Positions 46,468 through 55,493 of a DNA stretch of 64,000 bases are shown here, piece by piece. The translations under genes and the position numbers were made by a program. Source of the DNA: Terrabacter sp. Ter38 (GTDB lineage Bacteria > Actinomycetota > Actinomycetes > Actinomycetales > Dermatophilaceae); NCBI RefSeq assembly GCF_024519435.1, contig NZ_JALJRZ010000009.1, positions 124,001 through 188,000 on the forward strand. The letters are read 5' to 3'. The notes beneath the pieces were generated by a model. The model did not search any database and had not been told where the DNA came from. It worked only from the letters and a program-made list of their open reading frames with translations. How positions within the stretch are numbered: the first letter of the stretch is position 1; every line of letters begins with the position of its first letter.

Positions 46468-47097
46468 TCAGTCGGCCGGCCACGCGTCGACGAGGCGCTC
46501 ACGGGTGTCCTCGAGCAGGACGGGCAGCGCCTTGGTCTGGCCGACGATGGGCAGGAAGTTGGAGTCGCCGCTCCACCGCGGCACGACGTGCTGGTGCAGG
46601 TGGGCCGCGACGCCGGCGCCGGCCACGGCTCCCTGGTTCATGCCGAGGTTGTAGCCGTGCGGCTCCGAGGCCGCCTCGAGGGCGCGCACGGCCCGCTTCG
46701 TCAGCGCCGTGAACTCGGCCGTCTCGTCGTCGGTGAGGTCGACGTAGAGGGAGACGTGACGGTAGGGGCAGACGAGGACGTGGCCCGGGTTGTACGGGAA
46801 GAGGTTCATCACGACGTAGCAGTGCTCGCCGCGGTGGACGATGAGGCCCTCGGCGTCGGTCTTGCCCGGAGCGGCGCAGAACGGGCAGCCGTGCCCGGCC
46901 TCCTCGGTGGGCCTGTCACCGAGGATGTAGGCCATCCGGTGCGGGGTCCAGAGCCGCTCGAAGCCGTCCTCGACGCGGGCGAAGTCGGTGGCCGGCTCGA
47001 GGGTGGCCTCGACGGTGGGCTCGGAGATGGGCTCGGAGATGGGCTCGGAGATGGAACTTCCACCCGTGGGCGTCGGGCCAGTCCCCTGCGTCGTCAT
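46468..47097 (-). CDS. HIT-domain nucleotide hydrolase/phosphorylase
   Basis: 209 residues. The HIT triad is in AHLHQHVVPRW (about 160); zinc-binding CPFC (about 71) and FPYNPGHVLVCPYRH are also present, as in Ap4A phosphorylase-like HIT proteins. The N-terminus has a 12-bp repeat encoding SEPISEPISEP (47023-47060). TAGGAT lies 8 bp before the ATG at 47097 without a ribosome binding site. It begins the PIM operon, 95 bp before the PI-phosphate synthase start, as Rv2613c does. Confidence 0.9.
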   Translation of the reverse strand: MTTQGTGPTPTGGSSISEPISEPISEPTVEATLEPATDFARVEDGFERLWTPHRMAYILGDRPTEEAGHGCPFCAAPGKTDAEGLIVHRGEHCYVVMNLFPYNPGHVLVCPYRHVSLYVDLTDDETAEFTALTKRAVRALEAASEPHGYNLGMNQGAVAGAGVAAHLHQHVVPRWSGDSNFLPIVGQTKALPVLLEDTRERLVDAWPAD

Positions 47098-47191
47098 GGT
47101 GACTGATCCTAGGACGACGCCCGCGACGGGAGACGACCTGCCGGCCGCGTGTCGATTTCCGCATCGTCCCGACCTTCGGTTCAATGGAGTC

Positions 47192-47220
47192 GGCCCTGCG
47201 GTGTGTGAGACCGCAGGGCC
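47192..47220. other. Hairpin 1 of a twin pair
   Basis: GGCCCTGCGG and CCGCAGGGCC form a perfect 10-bp stem with a TGTGTGAGA loop. A near-identical hairpin follows at 47260-47286. Confidence 0.7.
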
Positions 47221-47259
47221 TTCGTCGTCCCGGCCTCGACGGGACCCGCACAGGGAACA

Positions 47260-47286
47260 GCCCTGCGGGTGTGAGAGCCGCAGGGC
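47260..47286. other. Hairpin 2 of a twin pair
   Basis: GCCCTGCGG and CCGCAGGGC form a perfect 9-bp stem with a GTGTGAGAG loop. Stem and loop are almost the same as in hairpin 1, 68 bp away. Confidence 0.7.
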
Positions 47287-47300
47287 CGGCATCCTCTGAC

Positions 47301-47337
47301 GCGCAGGCCTCGACGGACTCATCGGTCGAGGCTGCGC
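47301..47337. other. Stem-loop with one bulged base
   Basis: The arm at 47301-47314 pairs with 47325-47337 around a 10-base loop, with one extra base on one side. It is the third hairpin upstream of the HIT gene. Confidence 0.6.
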
Positions 47338-47344
47338 GAAGGAA

Positions 47345-47432
47345 GGTGAAGGCCCGGGAAGTATGAGTTCCCGGGCCTTCGGTTCCTCCTCGCCGAAGCG
47401 ATTCGGAAACCGATCCGCCGAAGCGGCTCGGT
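47345..47432 (-). ncRNA. Candidate structured small RNA with its own promoter and terminator
   Basis: Read on the minus strand from about 47432, the RNA would fold into AACCGA-G-CCGC-UUCG-GCGG-A-UCGGUU and a second UCGC-UUCG-GCGA tetraloop hairpin. An AGGAGG-containing single strand comes next, and a terminator hairpin of 13 perfect base pairs (47348-47380, loop GTATGAG) ends it. The promoter candidate lies immediately upstream. No known family is recognised; a transcription attenuator for the HIT operon is the main alternative. Confidence 0.4.
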
Positions 47433-47436
47433 TCAT

Positions 47437-47467
47437 CATTTGTAACCCCCGCGACGCCGGCGCGCAA
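47437..47467 (-). promoter_or_regulatory. Candidate promoter for the small RNA
   Basis: TTGCGC (47462-47467) and TACAAA (47439-47444) on the minus strand, separated by 17 bp. The box lies in a short A/T-rich island that is unusual for this region. Confidence 0.35.
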
Positions 47468-47501
47468 GCCCTGGTCGGCACTTTGTTCACCGCGCCCCGG
47501 A

Positions 47502-47534
47502 GGGGGCGGCGTGTCGCCCGGACACGCCGCCCCC
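47502..47534. terminator. Strong hairpin downstream of the 36-residue ORF
   Basis: GGGGGCGGCGTGTC (47502-47515) and GACACGCCGCCCCC (47521-47534) form a perfect 14-bp stem with a 5-base loop, 28 bp beyond the stop of the small ORF at 47562-47672. Confidence 0.7.
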
Positions 47535-47561
47535 TGACCCGTGGGGGCCGTCAGGGGCCTG

Positions 47562-47672
47562 TCAGCGGAGCGTCAGGGCGTACACCTCGAAGCGGTCGTC
47601 GGCGGACAGGGTGACGGACTGGAGCTGCCCGGGCAGCAAGGCGGCGTCGTAGCACGGGAGCGAGGTGCGCAT
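47562..47672 (-). CDS. Small ORF of 36 residues
   Basis: ATG at 47672 with AGGA 6 bases upstream and a stop at 47562. The product reads MRTSLPCYDAALLPGQLQS and ends RFEVYALTLR. Almost every codon ends in G or C, including 19 in-frame codons before the ATG, as in the real genes of this window. It could therefore be a small protein or the remnant of a longer gene. It is bounded by the thrS terminator on one side and the hairpin at 47502-47534 on the other. I do not recognise the family. Confidence 0.35.
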   Translation of the reverse strand: MRTSLPCYDAALLPGQLQSVTLSADDRFEVYALTLR

Positions 47673-47753
47673 GGAGGTTCCTGCACGGGCGACGACGATG
47701 TCCTGCCCGAGGCGTGACGCCCGGCGCGACGGTCAACCCGTGACCGGTGACCT

Positions 47754-47778
47754 GTCCGATGGACGTGGGACATCGGAC
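47754..47778. other. Hairpin upstream of the small ORF
   Basis: GTCCGATG (47754-47761) and CATCGGAC (47771-47778) form a perfect 8-bp stem with a 9-base loop, between the thrS terminator and the small ORF. Confidence 0.45.
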
Positions 47779-47786
47779 CGAAGCAG

Positions 47787-47841
47787 ACGTATGCCGCCGG
47801 GCCGGGTCCCGGTGAGGGGCACCCGGCCCGACGGCATACGT
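47787..47841 (-). terminator. thrS terminator built from an inverted pair of the octamer
   Basis: Arms of 21 bases (47787-47807 and 47821-47841) pair with one mismatch around a 13-base loop. The outer part of each arm is ACGTATGCCG / CGGCATACGT, i.e. two facing copies of the GTATGCCG word. It begins 26 bp after the thrS stop. Confidence 0.8.
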
Positions 47842-47866
47842 CCGCGGCTCCGGTCGAGGACGGCGC

Positions 47867-49852
47867 TCAGACCTGGGCGCGGCTCTCGATCGCGGCGAGG
47901 ATCTCGCTGATGGCGTCGTCGACAGGCACGCCGTTCTTCTGCGAGCCGTCGCGGTAGCGGAACGAGACGGCGCCGGCGGCGCGGTCCTCCTCGCCCGCGA
48001 TGAGCGTGAAGGGCACCTTCGACTTGCTCGCGTTGCGGATCTTCTTCGGGAAGCGGTCGTCGCTCGCGTCGAGCTCGACGCGGACTCCCTTGCGCCTCAG
48101 TCGGTCCAGCACCTCACCGAGGTAGTCGGCGTAGTCCTCGGCCACCGGCACGCCGAGCGCCTGGACCGGGGCGAGCCACACCGGGAAGGCACCGGCGTAG
48201 TGCTCGACGAGAACACCGAGGAAGCGCTCGATCGAGCCGAACTTGGCCGAGTGGATCATGACCGGCTGCTGGCGAGTGCCATCGGCGGCCTGGTACTCGA
48301 GGCCGAAGCGTTCGGGCTGGTTGAAGTCGTACTGGATCGTCGACATCTGCCAGGTGCGGCCGATGGCGTCTCGTGCCTGGACCGAGATCTTGGGGCCGTA
48401 GAACGCGGCGCCACCCGGGTCGGGCACGAGCTCGAGACCGGACGCGGTGGCGACCTCCTCGAGGACCTTCGTCGCCGCCTCCCACTGCTCGTCGGAGCCG
48501 ATGAACTTCGAGGACTTCTCGCCCTCGGTGTCGCGGGTGGACAGCTCGAGGTAGAAGTCGTCGAGACCGAAGTCCTTGAGCAGGCCGAGCACGAAGTCGA
48601 GCAGGTGCTTGATCTCGGCGGGGGCCTGCTCGGCGGTGACGTAGCTGTGCGAGTCGTCCTGCGTCATGCCGCGCACGCGCGTCAGGCCGTGGACGACGCC
48701 GGACTTCTCGTAGCGGTAGACGCCGCCGAACTCGAAGAGGCGCAGGGGCAGCTCGCGGTAGGAGCGCCCGCGCGACTGGTAGATGAGGTTGTGCATGGGG
48801 CAGCTCATCGCCTTGAGCTGGTACTTCGCGCCCTCGAGCTCCATCGGCGGGAACATCGTGTCCGCGTAGTACGGCAGGTGGCCGGAGGTGTGGAAGAGCG
48901 CCTCCTTGCTGATGTGGGGAGTCCCGACGTACGAGAAGCCCTCCTCGATGTGACGACGTCGGACGTAGTCCTCCATCTCCCGCTTGATGACACCGCCCTT
49001 GGGGTGGAAGACCACGAGGCCCGAGCCCAGCTCGTCCGGGAAGCTGAAGAGGTCCATCTCGGCGCCGATGCGCCGGTGGTCGCGCCGCTCGGCCTCGGCG
49101 AGGCGGTCGAGGTAGGCCTTGAGCTCGTCCTTCGTCGGCCATGCGGTGCCGTAGACGCGTTGGAGCTGCGGGTTCTTCTCGGACCCGCGCCAGTAGGCGG
49201 CGGCCGAGCGCATCAGCTTGAAGGCATTGCCGATGAGCTTGGTGCTCGGGATGTGCGGGCCTCGGCACAGGTCGCCCCACGCGCGCGTGCCGTCACGGCG
49301 GATGTTGTCGTAGATCGTCAGCTCGCCGGCGCCGACCTCCACCCCGGCGCCCTCGGCCGCCTCGTCGGCGTTGCCGCCCTTGAGGCCGACGAGCTCGCAC
49401 TTGTACGGCTCGTCCTTGAGCTCCTCGAGCGCGTCGGCGTCGGAGACGACCCGCCGCGCGAAGGTCTGCCCCTCGTTGATGATCTTCTGCATGGCCTTCT
49501 CGAGGGCCTTGAGGTCATCGGGGTGGAACGGGGTCTCGACGTCGAAGTCGTAGTAGAAGCCGTCACGGATGGGCGGGCCGATGCCGAGCTTGGCGTCGGC
49601 GTGGAGCGACTGGACCGCCTGGGCGAGCACGTGGGCCGTCGAGTGGCGCAGCACGGCGAGGCCGTCCTCGCTGTCGACCGTGACGGGCTGGACGACGTCG
49701 CCGGCGCCGAGGACGTGGAAGAGGTCGCGCAGCTGACCGTTGACGCGCGCGACGACGACGGCGCGGTCACCCTCGAAGAGCTCACCCGCCGTCGTCTGCT
49801 CCGCAACCGATCGCTCGCTTCCGGCGACAGTGACGGTGATCTGTGCAGACAC
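47867..49852 (-). CDS. thrS: Threonine--tRNA ligase
   Basis: 661 residues from a GTG at 49852 (AGGAG 8 bases upstream). A TGS domain (1-65), the HxxxH editing-domain motif in [12 protein letters not shown] (about 80), and the class II core with zinc ligands (MSCPMHN Cys at about 355, His near 405 and 535) are visible. [21 protein letters not shown] is motif 2. It charges tRNA-Thr. I saw no T-box-like leader in the 228-bp divergent region upstream, which otherwise appears empty. Confidence 0.95.
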   Translation of the reverse strand: MSAQITVTVAGSERSVAEQTTAGELFEGDRAVVVARVNGQLRDLFHVLGAGDVVQPVTVDSEDGLAVLRHSTAHVLAQAVQSLHADAKLGIGPPIRDGFYYDFDVETPFHPDDLKALEKAMQKIINEGQTFARRVVSDADALEELKDEPYKCELVGLKGGNADEAAEGAGVEVGAGELTIYDNIRRDGTRAWGDLCRGPHIPSTKLIGNAFKLMRSAAAYWRGSEKNPQLQRVYGTAWPTKDELKAYLDRLAEAERRDHRRIGAEMDLFSFPDELGSGLVVFHPKGGVIKREMEDYVRRRHIEEGFSYVGTPHISKEALFHTSGHLPYYADTMFPPMELEGAKYQLKAMSCPMHNLIYQSRGRSYRELPLRLFEFGGVYRYEKSGVVHGLTRVRGMTQDDSHSYVTAEQAPAEIKHLLDFVLGLLKDFGLDDFYLELSTRDTEGEKSSKFIGSDEQWEAATKVLEEVATASGLELVPDPGGAAFYGPKISVQARDAIGRTWQMSTIQYDFNQPERFGLEYQAADGTRQQPVMIHSAKFGSIERFLGVLVEHYAGAFPVWLAPVQALGVPVAEDYADYLGEVLDRLRRKGVRVELDASDDRFPKKIRNASKSKVPFTLIAGEEDRAAGAVSFRYRDGSQKNGVPVDDAISEILAAIESRAQV

Positions 49853-50080
49853 GGTTGGTGCTCCTCGTTCGAACGGGACCCGCCGGCGGGCGGCGGGTCG
49901 TGGGGGTGCCGCAGCAGGCGGCTCGCTCAAGGGTATCGAGGGGTCGACGGGCCCGGCGACACGGTTTGGTCGTGGGACCACTCGGCTGGCCCGAACTGGC
50001 CTCGCGGAACGGCTCCCGAGCGGATACTGGTGAGCCGGGCGGCCGTCTCGGAGCGCGCCCCGGCACAGGAGGGGACGCCC

Positions 50081-51001
50081 GTGGAGCAGACGACCGACAG
50101 CCCGTCACCACCGGCCGAGCCGGCCGAGCCACCCGCGCCGCCGGTGCCCGGGTGGGAGTCGCTCGGGCTCGACCGGGCGACGGCGCTCGCCCTCGCCGAG
50201 ACGGCCGAGGCGGAGTTCATGATCGCGCTGCACGACGGCGCACCCACCGAGGCGAAGGCCGCGCTGGGCATGCGGTCGGAACGTCTCGCCGGTGGCGTGG
50301 CCGTCGTCATGGCCGGCGACCCCACGGGCGGCTACTGGAACAAGGCCCTCGGCTTCGGCGTCACCGAGCCGGTCACGGACTCCCTCGTGGCGCACCTCGT
50401 GGACCTCTACGCGTCCGCCGGCGCCCCGGCCCTCTGCCTCCAGGTCGCTCCTGCCGCCATCCCGGCCGACTGGGACGACATCTGCGTGCGCCACGGCATC
50501 ATGGGTGGGTCCGTCTGGGCCAAGCTGCTCCGCCCGGCGGCCACGCCGACGACCCCGTCGACGACCGACCTCCGGGTGGACACGATCGGCCCCGAGGACG
50601 CCGAGGTGTACGCCCGCGTCTTCGCCGGGGGCTTCGGGATGCCGCCCGAGCCGCACCTGCTCTCGATGTTCGCCGCCGCCGGGGGCGGCGGACCGGGGTT
50701 CAGCGCCTACGGCGCCTGGGACGGGGATGTGCTCGTGGCCGCCGCGAACCTGCACGTCGCGGGACCCGCGGCTGCCTTCTGCGGGGCGGCGACCCTTCCC
50801 GAGGCGCGCGGCCGTGGTGCCCAGTCGGCCTTCATGCAGCTGCGGGTCGAGGCGGCTCGCGCGGCCGGCTGCACGTGGATGAGCGCGGAGACGTGGCAGG
50901 AGCTCGAGGGAACCCACAACCCATCGCTCCACAACATGCTGCGCTCGGGCTTCGTCGAGGTCTACGACCGCCGCAACTGGGTCTGGCGGCCGGGGGCCTA
51001 G
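50081..51001 (+). CDS. GNAT-family N-acetyltransferase
   Basis: 306 residues from a GTG with AGGAGGGG 6 bases upstream. The N-terminal half (about 30-150) is GNAT-like but lacks a clear acetyl-CoA loop. The C-terminal half (about 165-306) has [19 protein letters not shown], a good acetyl-CoA-binding motif A, and ends [18 protein letters not shown]. The substrate is unknown. The next gene, also a GNAT of 306 residues, starts on the base after its stop codon. Confidence 0.8.
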   Translation: MEQTTDSPSPPAEPAEPPAPPVPGWESLGLDRATALALAETAEAEFMIALHDGAPTEAKAALGMRSERLAGGVAVVMAGDPTGGYWNKALGFGVTEPVTDSLVAHLVDLYASAGAPALCLQVAPAAIPADWDDICVRHGIMGGSVWAKLLRPAATPTTPSTTDLRVDTIGPEDAEVYARVFAGGFGMPPEPHLLSMFAAAGGGGPGFSAYGAWDGDVLVAAANLHVAGPAAAFCGAATLPEARGRGAQSAFMQLRVEAARAAGCTWMSAETWQELEGTHNPSLHNMLRSGFVEVYDRRNWVWRPGA

Positions 51002-51922
51002 ATGACCACGTCCATCACCGTGACGCTGGCGTCGCCGGCTGCCCACCAGGACGTCATCGAGCTCGTCGGCGCTCGGCTGCAGCACCTGACGAGGGCCGAG
51101 GTGGCCTGGCCGTTCGAGTCGCCCGAGGTGTTCACCCATCTCGTCGTGGCCGTCGCGAGGGACGACGACGAACACCTGCTCGGCGTGGGCCTGTCGCTCC
51201 GGCCCACGTTCGCACCGCCGGACAGGTCGATGCTCCGGGTCGTCGTCGCCCGTGACCACGAGGGCCACGGTGTGGGAAGCGCCCTGCGCCGGTTCCTGCT
51301 TCCCCACGTCCCGGACACGACCCGACGGCTCGGCGGAGGGGTCTACGACGACGAGCCGAGGTCGCTCGAGATCGTCCGCCACTGGGGTTTCGGCGTCGAG
51401 GAGCACGCCATCGACTCGGCCCTCGACCTCGTCGAGCACCCGCCCGAGGCCCCCATTGTGCCGGCAGGGGTCGACCTCGAGGAGGTCCCTGACCTCGAGT
51501 TCGACGACGAGGGCGCGGTCGAGGCCATGCTCCGGGCGAGCCAGACCAACCCCGAGGCGGCGGTCGGCTTCGTCATGACGCTCGAGAAGTTCCGCACGAT
51601 GACGACGACCGGCGAGATCCCCATCTGCGTCGTCGCGCGCGTCGACGGCGCCCCTGCCGGGATCTCCTACGGGACGGTCAGCGCAGGCGAGCTCTTCATC
51701 GCCTACAGCGGCATCGACCCCACGTTCCGGGGCCGAGGCCTCATGCGTCTCGTCAAGCAGCAGGCGCACGTGGCCGCGACCGGGGCAGGGGCCACGAAGG
51801 CCCGGACCAACAACGAGGAGCACAACTCCGGCATCCGCCGGATCAACGCCGAGCTGGGCTACGTCGTGCAGAGCGGGGTGTACCGGCTCGTCCAGGACCT
51901 GGCCGCCGAAGACTCACGGTGA
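51002..51922 (+). CDS. GNAT-family N-acetyltransferase with two GNAT domains
   Basis: 306 residues. The N-terminal domain has LRVVVARDHEGHGVGSALRRF (about 80) and RHWGF; the C-terminal domain has YSGIDPTFRGRGLMRLVKQQA (about 240) and TNNEEHNSGIRRINAELGY. Both motif A copies look functional. It is directly joined to the upstream GNAT gene (TAG then ATG), so the pair may act in one pathway. The substrate is unknown. Confidence 0.82.
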   Translation: MTTSITVTLASPAAHQDVIELVGARLQHLTRAEVAWPFESPEVFTHLVVAVARDDDEHLLGVGLSLRPTFAPPDRSMLRVVVARDHEGHGVGSALRRFLLPHVPDTTRRLGGGVYDDEPRSLEIVRHWGFGVEEHAIDSALDLVEHPPEAPIVPAGVDLEEVPDLEFDDEGAVEAMLRASQTNPEAAVGFVMTLEKFRTMTTTGEIPICVVARVDGAPAGISYGTVSAGELFIAYSGIDPTFRGRGLMRLVKQQAHVAATGAGATKARTNNEEHNSGIRRINAELGYVVQSGVYRLVQDLAAEDSR

Positions 51923-51950
51923 GCGGCGCCGTGAGCGGCGCCGTCGCCGG

Positions 51951-52808
51951 TCACCAGGTGTTCTCGACGACGGCGTGCTCGATCTCGCCCTTCGCGTGCT
52001 CGAGGACCGAGAGCGTGCGCGACGCCCCGAACGCCGTGCGCAGTCGCACCGACGACGGCAGCCGCACCGGCTTGCGGAACCAGACGCGGCTCGTGAGCCC
52101 GGCCTCCGGCAGTCGCGGTCCGAGTGCTGCGAGCACCCTGGCGTAGGAGTACATCCCGTGGGCGATGGCGCTCGGGAATCCGAGCGGCCTGGCGGTCAGC
52201 GCGTGCACGTGGATGGGGTTCCAGTCACCCGACACGGCGGCATACGCCCGTCCGGTGCCCTCGCCGAGGCGCCACAGCGGGCCCGTCCTGACGGCAGCGA
52301 GGGGATCGGTCGACGGTGGCTCGGACGGCTCGACATCGGGGTGCTCGGCGCCGCGTGAGAGGTAGGTGCTCACCCCGCGCCACACGACCTCGCCCCGCAC
52401 CCCGACCTCCGACACGAGGTCGACCTGCCGGCCGCGACGGTGAGGTCGGAGGTCCTGCGCCCAGACCGAGACGTCGAGCGGCTCGTCGAGCTGGACGGGT
52501 CGCAGCGCCTCGATGCGGTTCTCGACGTGGACGGCACCGAGCAGCGGGAGGGGGAACCGGTCGCCGCTCATGACCTCCATCTGGAGCGGGAAGGCGACGA
52601 GGTGCGGGTAGGTGGGCGGCAACGTGCCGGACACCGGGAACCGGCAGACGCGGGCGTAGGCGACGAGCTCGTCGACGTCGACGCGTATGCCGGCCCGTGA
52701 CCAGCGGACGTCGGGCAGGGTGTCGCTCGCGTTGCCCCGGCGGAGGGCGGCGGTGGCGTAGATCCGGCGCAGGTCGGGGGCCGCGTCGAGGGTGATCTCC
52801 TTGGTCAT
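51951..52808 (-). CDS. MaoC-like (HtdX-type) hydratase/dehydratase
   Basis: 285 residues. The C-terminal hot-dog domain has YAAVSGDWNPIHVH (hydratase Asp and His, about 195) and FPSAIAHGMYSYARV; the N-terminal hot-dog half is degenerate. It should act on 3-hydroxyacyl-CoA or -ACP thioesters. It lies 7 bp after the FabG4-type reductase, the order htdX-fabG4-fadA2 known from M. tuberculosis. Confidence 0.85.
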   Translation of the reverse strand: MTKEITLDAAPDLRRIYATAALRRGNASDTLPDVRWSRAGIRVDVDELVAYARVCRFPVSGTLPPTYPHLVAFPLQMEVMSGDRFPLPLLGAVHVENRIEALRPVQLDEPLDVSVWAQDLRPHRRGRQVDLVSEVGVRGEVVWRGVSTYLSRGAEHPDVEPSEPPSTDPLAAVRTGPLWRLGEGTGRAYAAVSGDWNPIHVHALTARPLGFPSAIAHGMYSYARVLAALGPRLPEAGLTSRVWFRKPVRLPSSVRLRTAFGASRTLSVLEHAKGEIEHAVVENTW

Positions 52809-52815
52809 GGGACGC

Positions 52816-54141
52816 TCACGCCCCGAGCAGGCTCTGGCCGCAGACGCGGACCACCTGCCCCGTGACGGCCGCAGACCCGGGCTGGGCGAACCAGGCGATG
52901 GTCTCGGCGACGTCCTTCGGGTGTCCGCCCTGCTGGAGGGAGTTCATCCGGCGCCCGATCTCCCTCGTGGCGAAGGGGATCCGCGCGGTCATCTCCGTCT
53001 CGATGAAGCCGGGAGCCACGGCGTTGACCGTGATCCCGCGGCCAGCGACCTGGCGCGACAGCGCGGTGACGAGCCCGATGACGCCCGCCTTGCTCGCGCC
53101 GTAGTTCGTCTGGCCACGGTTCCCGGCGATGCCCGCGATCGAGGCGACGCAGACGATGCGGCCGCCGTCGGCGAGTCCGCCCTCGCCGAGGATCGCGTCG
53201 TTCATCCGCAGGACCGAGCGGAGGTTGACCTCCAAGACGCTGCGCCAGCGGTCGTCGTCCATGTTGACGAAGAGCTTGTCGCGGGTGATGCCGGCGTTGT
53301 GCACGACGACGTCGAGGCCGCCGTGCCGCGTCGTGGCGTGCTCGACGATGCGGGAGCCCGCGTCGTCCGCCGTGACGTCGAGCTGGAGCGCCGTGCCCCT
53401 GACCTCGTTGGCCACCGTGGCCAGTGCGTCACCGGCCGACGGGACGTCGACGGCGACGACCGTCGCGCCGTCGCGGGCCAGCACGCGGGCGATCTCGGCG
53501 CCGATGCCTCGTGCGGCGCCGGTCACGACGGCCACCTTGCCGTCGAGCGGGCGCAGCGCGTCGACGTCTCCGCTCGTGGACTCGTCGACCCGGACCACCT
53601 GGCCGTCGACGTAGGCCGAGCGCCCGGAGAGGAAGAACTCGACGGCGGATCTGACACCGTCGTGCGCATCTCCCTGCGCGAGCACGAGGTTCGCCGTCGC
53701 TCCCGCCCGCAGCTCCTTGCCGATGGAGCGCACGGCGCCCTCGAGGGCGCGCTGGGTCGTCACCGCGGCGACATCCGTCAGCGTCGCTGGGTCCGTGCCG
53801 ATGACCACGACGCGACCGTTGCGTCTGAGCGCCTTGACCGCGGGGGCGCCGAGCAGGCGCAGCTGGTCGAGCTCGGCCGGGTCGGTGGCCGAGCTGAGGT
53901 CGAGGACCACCGCCCCGACCGTGTCGCCCGCATCGGTCAGCGTGGACACCGCGGCCACCCCCTCGCCCCCGAGCCAGGCGGCGATGCCGTCGGCGAAGCG
54001 GCCGGCGCCCGCGACGAGTACGGGCCCCTCGCACAGCGGCATACCGGGCTCGTATCGGCGCAGCCGGGTCGGTTGTGGCACGCCGACCTTCCGGGCCACG
54101 GGCGAGCTGACGATGGTCGTGAAGAGGTCGGGCATGCTCAT
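52816..54141 (-). CDS. fabG4: 3-oxoacyl-ACP/CoA reductase of the FabG4 type
   Basis: 441 residues, close to the 454 of mycobacterial FabG4. Residues 1-205 are a degenerate flavodoxin/Rossmann-like domain without a proper cofactor loop. The C-terminal SDR (about 205-441) has TGAARGIGAE, NAGITRD, the Ser-Tyr-Lys triad (SIAGIAGNRGQTNYGASKAG) and PGFIETEMT. It reduces 3-ketoacyl thioesters. The start overlaps the thiolase stop (ATGA). Confidence 0.9.
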   Translation of the reverse strand: MSMPDLFTTIVSSPVARKVGVPQPTRLRRYEPGMPLCEGPVLVAGAGRFADGIAAWLGGEGVAAVSTLTDAGDTVGAVVLDLSSATDPAELDQLRLLGAPAVKALRRNGRVVVIGTDPATLTDVAAVTTQRALEGAVRSIGKELRAGATANLVLAQGDAHDGVRSAVEFFLSGRSAYVDGQVVRVDESTSGDVDALRPLDGKVAVVTGAARGIGAEIARVLARDGATVVAVDVPSAGDALATVANEVRGTALQLDVTADDAGSRIVEHATTRHGGLDVVVHNAGITRDKLFVNMDDDRWRSVLEVNLRSVLRMNDAILGEGGLADGGRIVCVASIAGIAGNRGQTNYGASKAGVIGLVTALSRQVAGRGITVNAVAPGFIETEMTARIPFATREIGRRMNSLQQGGHPKDVAETIAWFAQPGSAAVTGQVVRVCGQSLLGA

Positions 54142-55433
54142 GCCTCCAGGATCGCGACGACGCCCTGCCCACCGGCAGCGCAGATGGAGATGAGACCTCG
54201 GCCTCCACCGGCCTCCTTGAGCTGCTTGGCGAGCGAGGCCACGATGCGGCCGCCCGTCGCGGCGAAGGGGTGGCCCGCGGCAAGCGAGGAACCGTTGACG
54301 TTGAGCCTGCTGCGGTCGATGGAGCCGAGCGGCGCGTCGAGGCCGAGGCGCTCCCGGCAGAAGTCGGGGTCCTCCCAGGCCTTGAGCGTCGTGAGCACCG
54401 TCGCGGCGAACGCCTCGTGGATCTCGTAGAAGTCGAAGTCCTGCAGGGACAGCCCGTTGCGGGCGAGCAGGCGCGGGACGGCGTACGCGGGGGCCATGAG
54501 CAGGCCCTCGTCGCCGTGGACGTAGTCGACGGCCGCGGTCTCGGCGTCGACGAACCAGGCGAGCGGCGTCAGCCGGTGCTCGGTCGCCCACTCCTCGCTC
54601 GCGAGCAGCACTGCAGAGGCGCCGTCGGTCAGGGGTGTCGAGTTGCCGGCGGTCATGGTCGCGCCCTCACCCTTGCCGAAGACGGGCTTGAGCGTCGCCA
54701 GCTTCTCGACCGTGGAGTCGGCGCGGAGGTTCGTGTCGCGCGAGACGCCGAGGTAGGGCGTGACGAGGTCGTCGAAGAAGCCCCGGTCGTAGGCGGCGGC
54801 GAGGTGCTGGTGGCTGGCGGCGGCGAGCTCGTCCTGGGCTTCACGCGTGATGCCCCACTGCGCGGCGGTCAGGGCCATGTGCTCACCCATCGAGAGCCCG
54901 GTGCGAGGCTCGACGTTCTCGGGGATGGCCGGCACGAGGTGACCCGGGCGCAGGCCCGTGAGCGCCTTGGCGCGCTCTCCGGCGGACCGGGCGCGGTTGG
55001 CGGCGAGGATCGTCTGGCGCAGACCTTCGCTCACGGCGATCGGTGCGTCGCTGGCGCTGTCGACGCCCCCGGCGATGCCGGCGTCCACCTGCCCGAGGGC
55101 GATCTTGTTGGCGACGAGGACGGCCGCCTCGAGCCCGGTGCCGCACGCCTGCTGGATGTCGTAGGCCGGGGTCGCGGGGTCGAGGCGGGTTCCGAGCACG
55201 GTCTCACGGGTGAGGTTGAAGTCGCGGCTGTGCTTGAGGACCGCTCCGGCGACCACCTCGCCGAGCCGCTCCCCCGCGAGCCCGAAGCGGGCCACGAGTC
55301 CGTCGACGGTCGCCGTCAGCATGTCCTGGTTGGACGCCTTGGCGTAGGGGCCGTTGGACCGGGCGAAGGGGATGCGGTTGCCCCCGAGGACCGCGACTCG
55401 ACGCGGCGCGCGGGGGGTGGACTGGGAAGCCAT
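54138..55433 (-). CDS. fadA2: Acetyl-CoA C-acyltransferase (thiolase)
   Basis: 431 residues; AGGAG lies 6 bases before the ATG. The acyl-binding Cys is in IQQACGTGLEA (about 95). Catalytic His is in YEIHEAFAA (about 345) and His/Cys in NGSSLAAGHPFAATGGR and SICAAGGQG. It can cleave or form 3-ketoacyl-CoA. With the reductase and MaoC protein it makes a fatty-acid cycle module; a TetR gene is divergent upstream. Confidence 0.92.
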   Translation of the reverse strand: MASQSTPRAPRRVAVLGGNRIPFARSNGPYAKASNQDMLTATVDGLVARFGLAGERLGEVVAGAVLKHSRDFNLTRETVLGTRLDPATPAYDIQQACGTGLEAAVLVANKIALGQVDAGIAGGVDSASDAPIAVSEGLRQTILAANRARSAGERAKALTGLRPGHLVPAIPENVEPRTGLSMGEHMALTAAQWGITREAQDELAAASHQHLAAAYDRGFFDDLVTPYLGVSRDTNLRADSTVEKLATLKPVFGKGEGATMTAGNSTPLTDGASAVLLASEEWATEHRLTPLAWFVDAETAAVDYVHGDEGLLMAPAYAVPRLLARNGLSLQDFDFYEIHEAFAATVLTTLKAWEDPDFCRERLGLDAPLGSIDRSRLNVNGSSLAAGHPFAATGGRIVASLAKQLKEAGGGRGLISICAAGGQGVVAILEA

Positions 55434-55493
55434 GGGTCTCTCCTGCTGTCGGATGTCTGACCTGTCGTTCTCGACCAAGATAACCGAAACCGG

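Noticed and set aside
47301-47337. Hammerhead-ribozyme-like GATGAGTCCGTC in the minus-strand loop
   Set aside because: The required CUGA is CCGA here and the GAAA core strand is missing; it is an ordinary stem-loop.
51922-51950. Repeated GTGAGCGGCGCC at the end of the GNAT gene
   Set aside because: Only two short copies, without a stem able to act as a clear terminator.
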